Assembly: GCA_913775095.1 (NCBI GenBank)
Contig: CAJYIW010000020.1
Coordinates: 1 to 64,000 of the forward strand
Reading direction: 5' to 3'
Length of the DNA: 64,000 nucleotides
Source: an uncultured Siphonobacter sp.
GTDB taxonomy: Bacteria; Bacteroidota; Bacteroidia; Cytophagales; Spirosomataceae
Shown: positions 36,411-45,503 of the stretch, piece after piece
Layout of the letters: every line of letters starts with the position of its first letter
How positions within the stretch are numbered: position 1 is the first letter of the stretch
Program-made: the position numbers and the translations under genes
The notes under the pieces: model-generated
Seen by the model: the letters and a program-made list of their open reading frames with translations, nothing else
Told to the model about the DNA's origin: nothing
Database searches by the model: none

Positions 36411-36746
36411 TTATACCAGCCCTTCGAGTTGCCGGAACACGGGAACAAGGGCTTTTCCTTTTTCAGTCAGGTAATACTCGATGTGCAGGGGTTTTTCGCG
36501 AACGGTAACTTTTTCGAGTAAGCCCAGTTCTTCCAGCTCCCTCAGGGCAATGGATAAAGTCTGCTTGTTAGAGCCTTCAATCTGCCGTTGCAAACTACCG
36601 AATCGCAGGGGCGACTCCATGGCCAGCCGGAAGACTTCGGGTTTGAATTTTCCCGAAAGCATTTTCAGCAGACTCTGGGCCGGGCAGATCGTGGATTCCT
36701 CTTTTTCGCTGGTCAGGTTTTTCTGACTAATTGACTCGTCTTGCAT
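36411..36746 (-). CDS. HxlR-family transcriptional regulator (near the DsbA-like gene)
   Basis: 111 residues from the ATG at 36746; a GTG six codons upstream is possible. It has the HxlR winged helix: LLKMLSGKFKPEVFRLAMESPLRFGSLQRQIEGSNKQTLSIALRELEELGLL, then the wing HIEYYLTEKGKALVPVF. The single Cys near the N terminus (TICPAQ) fits the redox-sensing position seen in many HxlR proteins. It is divergent from the DsbA-family gene and probably controls it. Confidence 0.92.
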   Translation of the reverse strand: MQDESISQKNLTSEKEESTICPAQSLLKMLSGKFKPEVFRLAMESPLRFGSLQRQIEGSNKQTLSIALRELEELGLLEKVTVREKPLHIEYYLTEKGKALVPVFRQLEGLV

Positions 36747-36870
36747 AGCTTCCAATCTTTGCACAAAAAAAGGGTAAATATATGAAACCCGAAACTCAGC
36801 CCTTGACTGCCCAGATTTTCTACCTACCCACGTTACCCAATTTGTTCACACTTATTGTTTTATTACTAGG

Positions 36871-36885
36871 CCTTTTATTAAAAGG
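36871..36885. promoter_or_regulatory. HxlR operator candidate
   Basis: CCTTTT-ATT-AAAAGG is a perfect dyad 22 bp before the preferred DsbA start and between the divergent genes. It also argues that translation starts at 36908 rather than at 36782. Confidence 0.5.
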
Positions 36886-36907
36886 GTATTCACAAGATAC
36901 AAAAGCC

Positions 36908-37819
36908 ATGAACACCAATCCACTTTTATGCGATCCTGAAACCGGCGTTTGCGAAATGCCCGCCGCACCGGAAACGGCCCCCCAGGCTTCCATTAAAGCC
37001 GCAACTAAACCGATCAAAATTATTTACTTCACCGATCCCATCTGTTCGACCTGCTGGGGCATTGAACCTCAGTTACGTAAACTGAAACTGGAATACGGGG
37101 AATCCGTTGACGTAGAGTATCACATGGGCGGACTGCTGCCCGACTGGAGTTATAACAGCGGCGGGATCAGCAAGCCTTCGGACGTGGCTCACCACTGGGA
37201 TGAAGTCAGTGCTTACTACAAGATGCCCATTGACGGGGACGTCTGGCTGGAAGACCCTCTTGACTCCTCCTACCCCCCTTCCATTGCCTTCAAAGCGGCT
37301 CAGTTACAGAATCAGACGAAAGCCATCGCCTTTTTAAGAGTGTTGCGGGAAATGGTTTTTATGGAGAAAAAGAACATTACCCGTTGGGAACATATTGCCA
37401 AAGCGGCTACGCTCAGCGGACTTAACCCCGACCAGTTAAAGCAGGATTACGAAGGAAAAGCCCGGGATCTATTTAAAGAAGATCTGGCTCTGGGCCGTCA
37501 GTTAGGCGTTCGCGGGTTTCCCTCGATCTTTATAACGGATGCTTCGGGGAAACGGGAGTTTATCTACGGGTATAAACCGTACGCCCAGTACGAAACCGGC
37601 CTTCATGCCCTGAACCCTGAGTTAACCAAAACCCCCTACATTACCACCTGGGAGAATTTATTCAATCATTATCCCACATTAACCATCCGGGAATTCGCCG
37701 AATTGAGCAATGTATCTCTGGAAGAAAGCGAAAAAACCCTCGACAACCTAACCCATAAGCAGCAGTTACGCAAGCTACCCAGCAAAAACGGACCGCTGTA
37801 TCAGTACGCCAGGCAGTAA
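36908..37819 (+). CDS. DsbA-family thioredoxin-fold protein
   Basis: 303 residues from the ATG at 36908, where the sequence MNTNPLLCDPETGVCEMP begins. The frame is open from 36782, but the extra leader would hold the promoter and a dyad. The thioredoxin fold has active site CSTC (about residues 46-49) after IIYFTDPI and a cis-Pro in GVRGFPSIF. A C-terminal domain (about 240-303) resembles a winged helix (TIREFAELSNVSLEESEKTLDNL). Cytoplasmic DsbA/FrnE-like proteins reduce or isomerise disulfides under stress. It is divergent from an HxlR gene. Confidence 0.88.
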   Translation: MNTNPLLCDPETGVCEMPAAPETAPQASIKAATKPIKIIYFTDPICSTCWGIEPQLRKLKLEYGESVDVEYHMGGLLPDWSYNSGGISKPSDVAHHWDEVSAYYKMPIDGDVWLEDPLDSSYPPSIAFKAAQLQNQTKAIAFLRVLREMVFMEKKNITRWEHIAKAATLSGLNPDQLKQDYEGKARDLFKEDLALGRQLGVRGFPSIFITDASGKREFIYGYKPYAQYETGLHALNPELTKTPYITTWENLFNHYPTLTIREFAELSNVSLEESEKTLDNLTHKQQLRKLPSKNGPLYQYARQ

Positions 37820-37869
37820 TTCAGATCGGTGATACGGATCTGAGGCAGGTATCCAGGAAAATCCCTTTT

Positions 37870-37901
37870 ACGCTGAAGCAGGCTTAGGCCTGCTTCAGCG
37901 T
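37870..37901 (+). terminator. Terminator after the DsbA-like gene
   Basis: Perfect arms ACGCTGAAGCAGGC and GCCTGCTTCAGCGT around TTAG, followed by eight or more T. Confidence 0.92.
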
Positions 37902-38105
37902 TTTTTTTGACACAAAGATACCCTTGACTTCATCGCCCCTACCCTTTTCAGGGGTAGTTTTACGCGTTTGCGAGCCGTTTTGAGGGTATTGTTTTCTTCA
38001 GATGAGTTGAAGCCGAGAGAAACGCCCTTTTTCCTGAGAGGGATCGGTCTTCTTTCCCTAAACCATCCATTACTACCAGGGTTTTGCCTGAAACTTCCAT
38101 TTGAA

Positions 38106-40163
38106 ATGAAATTATTCCGCCGTGCGAGTCTATTTCTCCTCTCCTCTTTAAGCCTGATCATCAGTCAAACCCTTCTGGCCCAGACCGAGCAGGTCAATGT
38201 CTTTTTAGGTTCCTCGGGCGATCACGGACAGCTTTCACCAGCGGCGTCCTCCCCGTTCAGCCAGTTAAGCATTTTACCCAAAACGACTCCTGGTACGCAC
38301 ACGGGTTATGAATACCTGGCGAAGGAAGTATGGGGTTTTACTCACAATCGCTTTGAAGGCGTGGGTTGTCAGGGCAGCGGCGGCCTGTTATTACTCAAGC
38401 CCTTTCTGGGTAACAGGGACGATGGAAAGCCCCTGCTGAAACTTTCCGACCAGGCCCGACCTGGTACCTACGCGATTCGTTTCCGTAACCAGATCAGTGC
38501 TGACATCGCCGTTCACCAGAATTTTGGGATAACTGAATATCATTTTCCCGAGGGGGAAAAGGGCTTCCGGCTGGATCTGGAGCATACCTTCAACCGGGCG
38601 TTTGTCGCCGAAGAACATGCGGTGGAAGGGAGCCTGGTAACGGGCTGGATTCAGGCAAATACTACCTGCCATGCCGGGGTTTACAAAATTTATTTTGCGA
38701 TGGACCTCGGCCATTCTGCTCAGTGGAAAACCGAAAGTGATCACGTACTGGTAGCTCAACTTCCCTCCAACTTACGTCAGTGTCAGGTACGGGTGGCTTT
38801 CTCGGCCGTGGATCTGAATTCGGCGAAACAGCGACTCCTTCCGCAGCAATCGCTACCCGAAGTGAAGAAAGAGTCAAACGCTTTGTGGAACGAGTACATC
38901 GGAGCTATTCAGGTGCAGGGGCCCAACGATCGGAAGTCCCTGTTTTATTCGCTGCTTTATCGGACCATGCAGTCGCCTTTTCTCATCTCCGAAGAAGACG
39001 GTCGCTTCCGGGGAACCGATGGAAACCTTCACCAGGCTAGCGGGAAACGGTACCACGGTTGGGCCATCTGGGATAACTACAAAACGCAGTTACCCCTGCT
39101 TTCCATCTTATATCCCAGGTTTTATCAGGACATTACCAGCTCCATCAGTAACCTGTATCAGTACGGGAAGTTCGATTTTGCCGGACCTCACGAACCCGCC
39201 AATTCGGTTCGGACCGAGCACGCGGCGGTGGTGTTACTGGACGCGGCAAAGAAGGGGTATGACATCCATTTCAAGGCCATTCGGGATTCGTTACTGGCCG
39301 ATACGGCCCGTTTTGATTTCAGTAAACCGGATAAATACCTCGAAGCCGCTTTTGATATGTGGACGATGGCGAAGCTTTTTGACCGCTTTGGGGAAAAGGA
39401 GAAAGCCCGCCATTTTCTGAGTCGTTCCCGATCATACCAACCCGTCTGGGAACGCGAGTTTAAAGACCTCAACAAGAACGATGTGGACCGCATGTCGGCC
39501 CGACGCATGTATCAGGGAACCATTCGCCAGTATCGCTGGTCGGTGCCTTTTGATATGACGGGACTGGTTTCGCTGGCGGGTGGAAAAAAGGCTTTCACGG
39601 AACAACTCGATGAATTCTTCGACGGTTATTATTTCAACCGGGCCAATGAACCGGATTTGCAATCGCCGACCTTATACTATACCAGCGAAAAGCCCTGGAA
39701 ATACCAGCAGTTGGTGCATCAGCTGGCCGTAGACACGGTGGTTCAGTATTATTTCAATGATAACAGTCGCGGCATTGGTGCTCACATCGACCGGATTTAC
39801 AAGAATGAACCCAAGGCTATGGTACGCACCATGGACGACGATGCCGGAGCCATGTCGGGCTGGTTCGTATTGACGGCTCTGGGTTTCCAGCAACCGCTGG
39901 TTGGCGAGCCGGTTTATTACCTCAACGTGCCATTATTCGAAAAAATCAGCATCCGTCAGCCCAAAGGAAAACTGGACATTTCGGTACCTAACTTTTCCGA
40001 TAAAAATCGATACATCCGCCGGGTTACCTTAAACGGCAAAGACCTGAAACGCGTCTGGTTAACGCATCAGGAAATCACCGCCGGAGGAACCTTAGTGATT
40101 GAATCGACCGATAACCCTTCTACTTACGGAGCTGATTCGATGTGGGTATCGGATGGAAAGTGA
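38106..40163 (+). CDS. GH92 alpha-mannosidase-like glycosidase, secreted
   Basis: 685 residues from the ATG at 38106, which starts a signal peptide ending near LLAQ; an upstream in-frame ATG gives an odd leader. It carries GH92 marks: VFLGSSGDHGQLSPAASSPF at the N terminus, WAIWDNYKTQLPLLSILYP, the EPANSVRTEHAAVVLLDA stretch, and the C-terminal DDDAGAMSGWFVLTALGFQQP. GH92 enzymes are calcium-dependent exo-alpha-mannosidases. It is somewhat shorter than many family members. It is not next to a SusCD pair. Confidence 0.88.
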   Translation: MKLFRRASLFLLSSLSLIISQTLLAQTEQVNVFLGSSGDHGQLSPAASSPFSQLSILPKTTPGTHTGYEYLAKEVWGFTHNRFEGVGCQGSGGLLLLKPFLGNRDDGKPLLKLSDQARPGTYAIRFRNQISADIAVHQNFGITEYHFPEGEKGFRLDLEHTFNRAFVAEEHAVEGSLVTGWIQANTTCHAGVYKIYFAMDLGHSAQWKTESDHVLVAQLPSNLRQCQVRVAFSAVDLNSAKQRLLPQQSLPEVKKESNALWNEYIGAIQVQGPNDRKSLFYSLLYRTMQSPFLISEEDGRFRGTDGNLHQASGKRYHGWAIWDNYKTQLPLLSILYPRFYQDITSSISNLYQYGKFDFAGPHEPANSVRTEHAAVVLLDAAKKGYDIHFKAIRDSLLADTARFDFSKPDKYLEAAFDMWTMAKLFDRFGEKEKARHFLSRSRSYQPVWEREFKDLNKNDVDRMSARRMYQGTIRQYRWSVPFDMTGLVSLAGGKKAFTEQLDEFFDGYYFNRANEPDLQSPTLYYTSEKPWKYQQLVHQLAVDTVVQYYFNDNSRGIGAHIDRIYKNEPKAMVRTMDDDAGAMSGWFVLTALGFQQPLVGEPVYYLNVPLFEKISIRQPKGKLDISVPNFSDKNRYIRRVTLNGKDLKRVWLTHQEITAGGTLVIESTDNPSTYGADSMWVSDGK

Positions 40164-40278
40164 TCGGGTACGTCACTACATCGCTCGCTTCAATTATTTA
40201 CAATTTCATAACCTGGTCCGGACTACGCCATTCCTTGGCCGACTGTAAGTTTGCAGAAATGTAAGTCTGCTTATACTG

Positions 40279-40303
40279 CCGCCTGCCATTACCTAGCAGG
40301 CGG
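40279..40303. repeat. 8-bp-arm hairpin before the GDPD gene
   Basis: CCGCCTGC (40279-40286) and GCAGGCGG (40296-40303) pair around 9 nt, 20 bp before the start codon at 40324. No T-tract follows, so it may be in the leader RNA. Confidence 0.5.
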
Positions 40304-40323
40304 TACTACTAACTCCTGCCCCC

Positions 40324-41229
40324 ATGTTCCGCTTTTCTATTTTCTGTGTTGCTTTCTGGATAACGGGTCTGGCTCAGGCCCAGCACCGCCCGGTGCAGGA
40401 TATCATTCGTGCCCTGCATGATCCTCAGTCGAAAGAAGTGTTAGTCGTCGCTCATCGGGGAGACTGGCGATATGCCCCGGAAAATTCCGTTTTAAGTCTG
40501 GAGCGTTCCATTTCCATGGGCGTCGATATTGTAGAAATTGACCTCAAAAAGAGTAAAGACGGCGTGCTTATTCTGCTGCACGATCAAACGCTGGATCGGA
40601 CCACAAGCGGCAAGGGTAAGCCCGGTGACTATACCTGGCAAGAACTGCAGAAATTTACCCTGAAGAACGAACACGGCGGCCCTACGCGTCAGAAAATCAT
40701 GACGTTTGAAGACTGCATGCAGCGGGCCAAAGGGAAGGTGATGATCAATATTGACAAGGGGTATGACTATTACCAGGAGGCCTATGCCATTCTGGAAAAA
40801 ACCGGAACGGTCGATCACGCCATTATCAAGTCGAACAAAACGTATGAAGAGGTAAAACGTGAAAACGGGGATTTGCTGGGCGGTAAACTGGCCTTCATGC
40901 CCATTGTCAATCTGGCGAATCCTCAGGCAAAATCAGTCATTACGACTTACGAGAAGCAGTTAAAACCCGTTGCATATGAATTAAATTTCAACACCGATCA
41001 GGCACTGGAAGAATCCGGTTACCAGACCATTCCCCAAACGGGTTCTAAAATCTGGTTTAACAGCCTCTGGGCCAGCCTGAATGCGGGCCATGACGACGAG
41101 AAAAGCGTAGAAGAAAACGACCCCGAAGCGGGTTGGGGCTGGCTGATCAGTCACGGAGCCAGACTCCTTCAGACGGACCGCCCCCAGGAGTTACTGAATT
41201 ATCTTCAAGGTAAGGGGCTGCATCCTTAA
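40324..41229 (+). CDS. Glycerophosphodiester phosphodiesterase, secreted
   Basis: 301 residues with a signal peptide (cleavage after AQAQ, about 21). Active-site blocks are VVAHRGDWRYAPENSVLSLE, DIVEIDLKKSKDGVLILLHDQTLDRTT and VMINIDKG, the GDPD barrel with two catalytic His and metal-binding Glu/Asp. Family members release glycerol phosphate from deacylated phospholipids. It is a single gene with its own terminator. Confidence 0.93.
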   Translation: MFRFSIFCVAFWITGLAQAQHRPVQDIIRALHDPQSKEVLVVAHRGDWRYAPENSVLSLERSISMGVDIVEIDLKKSKDGVLILLHDQTLDRTTSGKGKPGDYTWQELQKFTLKNEHGGPTRQKIMTFEDCMQRAKGKVMINIDKGYDYYQEAYAILEKTGTVDHAIIKSNKTYEEVKRENGDLLGGKLAFMPIVNLANPQAKSVITTYEKQLKPVAYELNFNTDQALEESGYQTIPQTGSKIWFNSLWASLNAGHDDEKSVEENDPEAGWGWLISHGARLLQTDRPQELLNYLQGKGLHP

Positions 41230-41294
41230 CCAGTAGCAGTGCCCAAACGCCTTTGTGGTAGTAAAATACTTAAAATAGGCTTCACAAGTAACAG

Positions 41295-41343
41295 GCCATT
41301 AGTTGCTATACTTAATTCGTACAGATGTATAGCAACTAATGGC
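41295..41343. terminator. 17-bp-arm hairpin, likely bidirectional terminator
   Basis: Perfect arms GCCATTAGTTGCTATAC and GTATAGCAACTAATGGC around 15 nt, between the GDPD gene and the convergent 41526 gene. T-rich sequence follows on the plus strand. Confidence 0.7.
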
Positions 41344-41525
41344 TTTAATTTAGGTAACGGTTACTCAGACTATATTAAATACTGAAAATGGTAAAAATTT
41401 GATACGATAAGAGGCCTCAATATCTACTAGTAGCAGTATCAGAATTTGTCTATAAGCTTCAAAAATGAAGGCAAAAAACTGATAATTAATCTGGATTATT
41501 TGGCTTTTAAATAATTTAAAAATTG

Positions 41526-42365
41526 TTATTTTAAAAAGTCACCCAACATGCTCTTGGACTTGGCCAATGCTCCCTGCTGATGGCAAGCCTGCCGATAGAC
41601 TTTCATTTCCGTTAACCATTTCTGCCAAATCGCAATTACCAATTCTGCTTCCTCTAACTGATCAAACTTGGGATGAATTTCACTAACGCATACCGATAAA
41701 TGAGGAAATTTTTTAGCGACTGGAATAAGCCCTTCCTGAGGGTTTTTTATCGTTTGTCGCCAATTCCGATCTTTTCTCAACCGATCATGAACGCTTGAGT
41801 CAGTAAAGCGATTACCCTGTCGTAAAGGATGAGTATTTTTCTGAAAATCAAAATATCCATCATTTAGCACCACCAGTACGTTTGAGTAAGTGTCATCTAA
41901 ATCCGTAGGTAAGTGTTCATTTACATATTGCCACAGATCACATCCTGCAAAGTCTCCTGACTTCTTTTTACCACGTAAGGCATCCGCATAAAGTGATTTC
42001 AGATGAGTAGGTAAATTTGCTTTCATCTGCTCTAATTTTGTGCGTTTATCTCCTATCTTTTCTGCCGACATATCTAAATAGAGATCATTCATGTAGGTGT
42101 CTGTCCGGTAAGAAACACCTAGTTGAGGAGCAATAGCAATTCGAAAACGATCTTTTGAATTGATAATCATTTTACGACGAACTTTTTTTTCAAATGCGTC
42201 AAAAACCTTTTGAATTAACGCAATGTCTCGTGAGGACTGATCCTGCTGCAGTAACCGGTCTGATAAATCCAACAGAACTATATAATTAGTAGGTTGGCCC
42301 GTCTGAGCCAAGAGCGTAGAGAATCCACCCAGCCAGAAAAGCAGGAGCATTAATATAAATTTCAT
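41526..42365 (-). CDS. Secreted partner protein with von-Willebrand-A-like start, unknown function
   Basis: 279 residues with a signal peptide (cleavage after TLLAQ, about 21). The mature protein opens with NYIVLLDLSDRLL, similar to the first strand and metal site of VWA folds (DxSxS-like, but the second Ser is not conserved). It later has a strand-like NVLVVLNDGYFDF and a C-terminal helix. I recognise no family. It begins 18 bp after the coiled-coil membrane gene, so the two are a unit, and both are markedly AT-richer than flanking genes. A VWA role is inference. Confidence 0.72.
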   Translation of the reverse strand: MKFILMLLLFWLGGFSTLLAQTGQPTNYIVLLDLSDRLLQQDQSSRDIALIQKVFDAFEKKVRRKMIINSKDRFRIAIAPQLGVSYRTDTYMNDLYLDMSAEKIGDKRTKLEQMKANLPTHLKSLYADALRGKKKSGDFAGCDLWQYVNEHLPTDLDDTYSNVLVVLNDGYFDFQKNTHPLRQGNRFTDSSVHDRLRKDRNWRQTIKNPQEGLIPVAKKFPHLSVCVSEIHPKFDQLEEAELVIAIWQKWLTEMKVYRQACHQQGALAKSKSMLGDFLK

Positions 42366-42383
42366 AAGACTACGTTAGATTTA

Positions 42384-43637
42384 TTAAGCGGCTATTGTAA
42401 GAGGAGTGTCATTAATATACTGGCTATAAAATGCTTTGCGAATGGCATCACATTCTTCACGCAACGAATCATTATGCAATCGATTATTAACGTACTCTAG
42501 CCAACCGTCGTAAAAGTCTGTAATATATTTTTCCAGCTCGGACTTGCTGAAAATAAGAATCTTTTGATTCTCCTTCAACTGCTTGATTTCCAATTCCATA
42601 GTAGTGATACTACCCTCCAGAGCAGCCGATTGCATTTGGAATTCTGCTATTTGACTTACTAATTCTGCCTTTTTCTTTTTAAGAACAGCTATCTCAATTC
42701 CCAGCATCCGATTTCCATTTTTCTTACCAATCTCCTCAGTGAGAGCGTGTAAGATGCCACTCCAAACCAAGCATGCTACGAAGCCCATCATGATCACTAG
42801 ATAGAAAACCGGTTCTTCGATCCATTTGTGGTCTTTGATATCTGCCATACCCATCATCACTTTAGCATTGAAACTTTTTTCTTCTATGAAATAAGCTAAT
42901 AACCCGTCAGTCAAGAGAATAATAGAGAGCATTCCTACTAATAATATTCTACCGAATAAAGTTTTCTTTTCATAAAGTATATGCAGAAATCCACCAAAAG
43001 CGAATAACAGTAAAGGACCAAGCCAGTGAAAGTCAAAACGTTTAAAAGACTCATTAACAAAAATTGCACTTATTATAGCCGTTACACTTTGTCCAGAGTC
43101 CTCAGCAAGTTGAGCTTCATTATTAATATCTCGATAAAAGGCAGAATAGAAACTGGATACATAAAAAAAGAAAACGAAAATGCTAATGAGTACGAACAAA
43201 GTAGAATACAATCCAAATTTGAAACGATCCAAATGATCCGCCTGCCTGGGACCTGCATCTCTCTGTTTTCTTAGATCAAGAATCTCAGCTTCAAGCGACT
43301 CTATTTGTCTGTTTAACGCTGGGATTTGCGTATCATTCGTTGTACGAATTTTTGTTCGAGCAGTTTCAATTTCTTTTTGTAAGTCTGTAATTTTTGTTTC
43401 TATTTCAGCTCGCTGTTGGGTTCTCCGGTCTTCATTCAGATTTTCATCAATGATGAATCCATGGCGAATCTGGTTAAAGAGGTTTTCGAGTGCTAATGCA
43501 TTTCCTCGGTGATGTTCTGCTTTTTCATAACCGTAAGAATGAAGATTTACACGCTTGGCTGGAGTGCCATCCTGTACTTCAGTAGATATACTTTCTTGGG
43601 GTTGATCGGACAGGGAGGGAAAAGAGAATAATTTCAT
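42384..43637 (-). CDS. Coiled-coil/multi-helix membrane protein of unknown function
   Basis: 417 residues from the ATG at 43637; a longer frame exists to 43682. Residues about 50-130 form a cytoplasmic coiled coil (AEIETKITDLQKEIETARTK and onward). Then come one membrane helix near 140-165, a soluble loop, two helices near 205-255 and a fourth near 285-310. A second coiled coil (about 320-390) with KKKAELVSQIAEFQ follows. The symmetric coil-membrane-coil design suggests an oligomeric scaffold or motor-like assembly. No family recognised. It pairs with the secreted 41526 gene. AT-rich, so possibly acquired. Confidence 0.72.
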   Translation of the reverse strand: MKLFSFPSLSDQPQESISTEVQDGTPAKRVNLHSYGYEKAEHHRGNALALENLFNQIRHGFIIDENLNEDRRTQQRAEIETKITDLQKEIETARTKIRTTNDTQIPALNRQIESLEAEILDLRKQRDAGPRQADHLDRFKFGLYSTLFVLISIFVFFFYVSSFYSAFYRDINNEAQLAEDSGQSVTAIISAIFVNESFKRFDFHWLGPLLLFAFGGFLHILYEKKTLFGRILLVGMLSIILLTDGLLAYFIEEKSFNAKVMMGMADIKDHKWIEEPVFYLVIMMGFVACLVWSGILHALTEEIGKKNGNRMLGIEIAVLKKKKAELVSQIAEFQMQSAALEGSITTMELEIKQLKENQKILIFSKSELEKYITDFYDGWLEYVNNRLHNDSLREECDAIRKAFYSQYINDTPLTIAA

Positions 43638-43728
43638 GAGTGTGCGTTTACTTTTATACTTGTATATGGCACAGTCATGCAAAAAGATAACATCAAACTA
43701 GAAAAAAATATTATCAATTATAGCTAAG

Positions 43729-44106
43729 TCATTCTTCCGAGATACCTGACTTCCTGGCTCGTTCTTCCATCAGGGCCTCAAACTTTTCCTGGTATCTCAT
43801 CCCCCAGTCATCAATCGCTTTGGTGATGGGCAGCAGGGATTCCCCGAATTCCGTCAGGTAATATTCCACTTTGGGTGGCAGCACCGGATATATTTTTTTG
43901 GTGATGATCCCGTGTTCTTCCAATTCCTTCAATTGCTGATTCAACACCCGACGGCTGGCGTCGGGGACCATCCGCTGTAACTCGCTGGGTCTCCGTTTCC
44001 CACTATTAATGCTGAAAATAAGAGCAGGCTTCCACTTGCCGCCGATGATCTCGAGGGTAACGGCCGTTCCGCAGGTGTATTGTCGGGGAATTTTACGTTC
44101 GTACAT
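43729..44106 (-). CDS. HxlR-family transcriptional regulator (near the OYE gene)
   Basis: 125 residues from the ATG at 44106. HxlR winged helix: TCGTAVTLEIIGGKWKPALIFSINSGKRRPSELQRMVPDASRRVLNQQLKELEEHGII, then the wing VEYYLTEFGESLLPI. The N-terminal Cys of YTCGTA is at the usual redox-sensing position. It is divergent from an Old Yellow Enzyme-like gene, the common arrangement for electrophile-responsive HxlR regulators. Confidence 0.93.
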   Translation of the reverse strand: MYERKIPRQYTCGTAVTLEIIGGKWKPALIFSINSGKRRPSELQRMVPDASRRVLNQQLKELEEHGIITKKIYPVLPPKVEYYLTEFGESLLPITKAIDDWGMRYQEKFEALMEERARKSGISEE

Positions 44107-44144
44107 GGGTAAAAAGGTTAATAGGTACAAAATTATCCCTATGT

Positions 44145-44156
44145 GATAAATTTATC
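44145..44156. promoter_or_regulatory. HxlR operator candidate between HxlR and OYE genes
   Basis: GATAAATTTATC is a perfect 12-bp palindrome 38 bp from the regulator start. A further TTATCC half-site lies at about 44133. Position and symmetry suit a dimeric HxlR protein. Confidence 0.5.
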
Positions 44157-44297
44157 CATACTTGCAAAACTGAACCTACGTGTCCAGCTTTGCGGTAGTA
44201 GTCAGAATGAACCTGCAAAGATTTCTTAAAAATTCTGATTTATCCAAATAAGCCATTGAATATTAGCTTTTTATCAAAGCCAGGTAATTGTTTTCCC

Positions 44298-45419
44298 ATG
44301 AATACCATCACAGAAATAGAAAAATTAGAGACGCTTTTTCGTCCCTTTGAATTAAAATCCCTGCGTTTACGCAATCGCATCGCCATGGCACCCATGACCC
44401 GGGCCTTTTCACCGGAGGGCGTTCCGACGGAGGATGTTGCCGCCTATTACCGCCGCCGGGCCGAGGGTGAAGTAGGATTAATCATCTCGGAAGGTACGGT
44501 TATTGATCGTCCGGCTTCTTCTAATGAACCCAGCATTCCTCATTTTTACGGAGATAAAGCTCTGGCTGGCTGGAAACAGGTGATTGACGAAGTACATGAG
44601 GCCGGTGGGGCCATGGCTCCGCAGCTCTGGCACATGGGTGTCATGCAGCCCAGCCGCTCGGGCTGGTTACCTTCCCAACCTTTCGAAGGTCCGTCCGGAC
44701 TGGTCTTGCCCGGCCAGACGGGAGGCATTGCCATGACTGACCAGGACATTGCGGATACCATTGCCGCTTTTGGTAAAGCAGCCGGAGAAGCCAGGCGTTT
44801 AGGCTTTGATTCCCTCGAAATTCACGGAGCCCACGGGTATCTGGTGGATCAGTTTTTCTGGGATGGACTCAATCAGCGAACGGATATTTTTGGCGGAAAA
44901 ACACTGGCGGAACGCAGCCGTTTTGCGGTTGAAGTCGTGAAGGCCATGCGGGCCGCCGCCGGGGAGGATTTCGTAATCATCCTTCGCCTTTCCCAGTGGA
45001 AACAACAGGACTATACCGCTAAACTGGCTCAAACGCCGCAGGAACTCGAAGCCTGGCTGAATCCGCTGGCCGATGCCGGCGTTGATATCTTCCACTGTTC
45101 GCAACGTCGTTTCTGGCAAAATGAATTTGAAGGCTCTGACCTGAATTTTGCCGGATGGGCCAAGAAAGTAACCGGAAAAGCTACGATCAGCGTAGGTTCG
45201 GTAGGCCTGAACAGCGATTTCATGGGAGCCTTCATGGGCGAAAGCTCGGAACCCCGCTCCATTGATGATTTGTTGCGGCGAATGGATCGCGGTGATTTTG
45301 ACCTGGTAGCCATCGGTCGTTCCCTACTGTCTGATCCTGACTGGGCAAAGAAAGTGCGTGAAGGTCGGCTGAATGAACTGGAAGGGTACACCAGCGAATC
45401 ATTGGCGAAGCTGGTTTGA
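44298..45419 (+). CDS. Old Yellow Enzyme-family NADH:flavin oxidoreductase
   Basis: 373 residues from the ATG at 44298. The FMN barrel shows LRLRNRIAMAPMTRAFS, LIISEGTVID, APQLWHMG, the active-site segment EIHGAHGYLVDQFFW, and FDLVAIGRSLLSDPDW near the end. Members reduce activated alkenes with NAD(P)H. The gene is divergent from an HxlR regulator and is followed by a 48-bp palindrome. Confidence 0.94.
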   Translation: MNTITEIEKLETLFRPFELKSLRLRNRIAMAPMTRAFSPEGVPTEDVAAYYRRRAEGEVGLIISEGTVIDRPASSNEPSIPHFYGDKALAGWKQVIDEVHEAGGAMAPQLWHMGVMQPSRSGWLPSQPFEGPSGLVLPGQTGGIAMTDQDIADTIAAFGKAAGEARRLGFDSLEIHGAHGYLVDQFFWDGLNQRTDIFGGKTLAERSRFAVEVVKAMRAAAGEDFVIILRLSQWKQQDYTAKLAQTPQELEAWLNPLADAGVDIFHCSQRRFWQNEFEGSDLNFAGWAKKVTGKATISVGSVGLNSDFMGAFMGESSEPRSIDDLLRRMDRGDFDLVAIGRSLLSDPDWAKKVREGRLNELEGYTSESLAKLV

Positions 45420-45448
45420 TAACGGTTGAGGTAGTTCGATAACGTTTG

Positions 45449-45496
45449 AATGGGGATGAGAGGGGTTGAATGCATTCAACCCCTCTCATCCCCATT
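45449..45496. terminator. Perfect 48-bp palindrome, bidirectional terminator
   Basis: Two perfectly complementary 24-bp arms (45449-45472 and 45473-45496, core GATGAGAGGGG/CCCCTCTCATC) meet with no spacer between the convergent OYE and GH51 genes. A/T-rich flanks suit termination on both strands. Confidence 0.85.
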
Positions 45497-45503
45497 TACT
45501 AAC

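Noticed and set aside
36782-36907. N-terminal membrane leader of the DsbA-like protein
   Set aside because: The longer frame includes a hydrophobic stretch that could be an anchor, but it also covers the likely promoter and dyad, and the typical family start is MNTNPLLCDPETGVCE at 36908. Not fully excluded.
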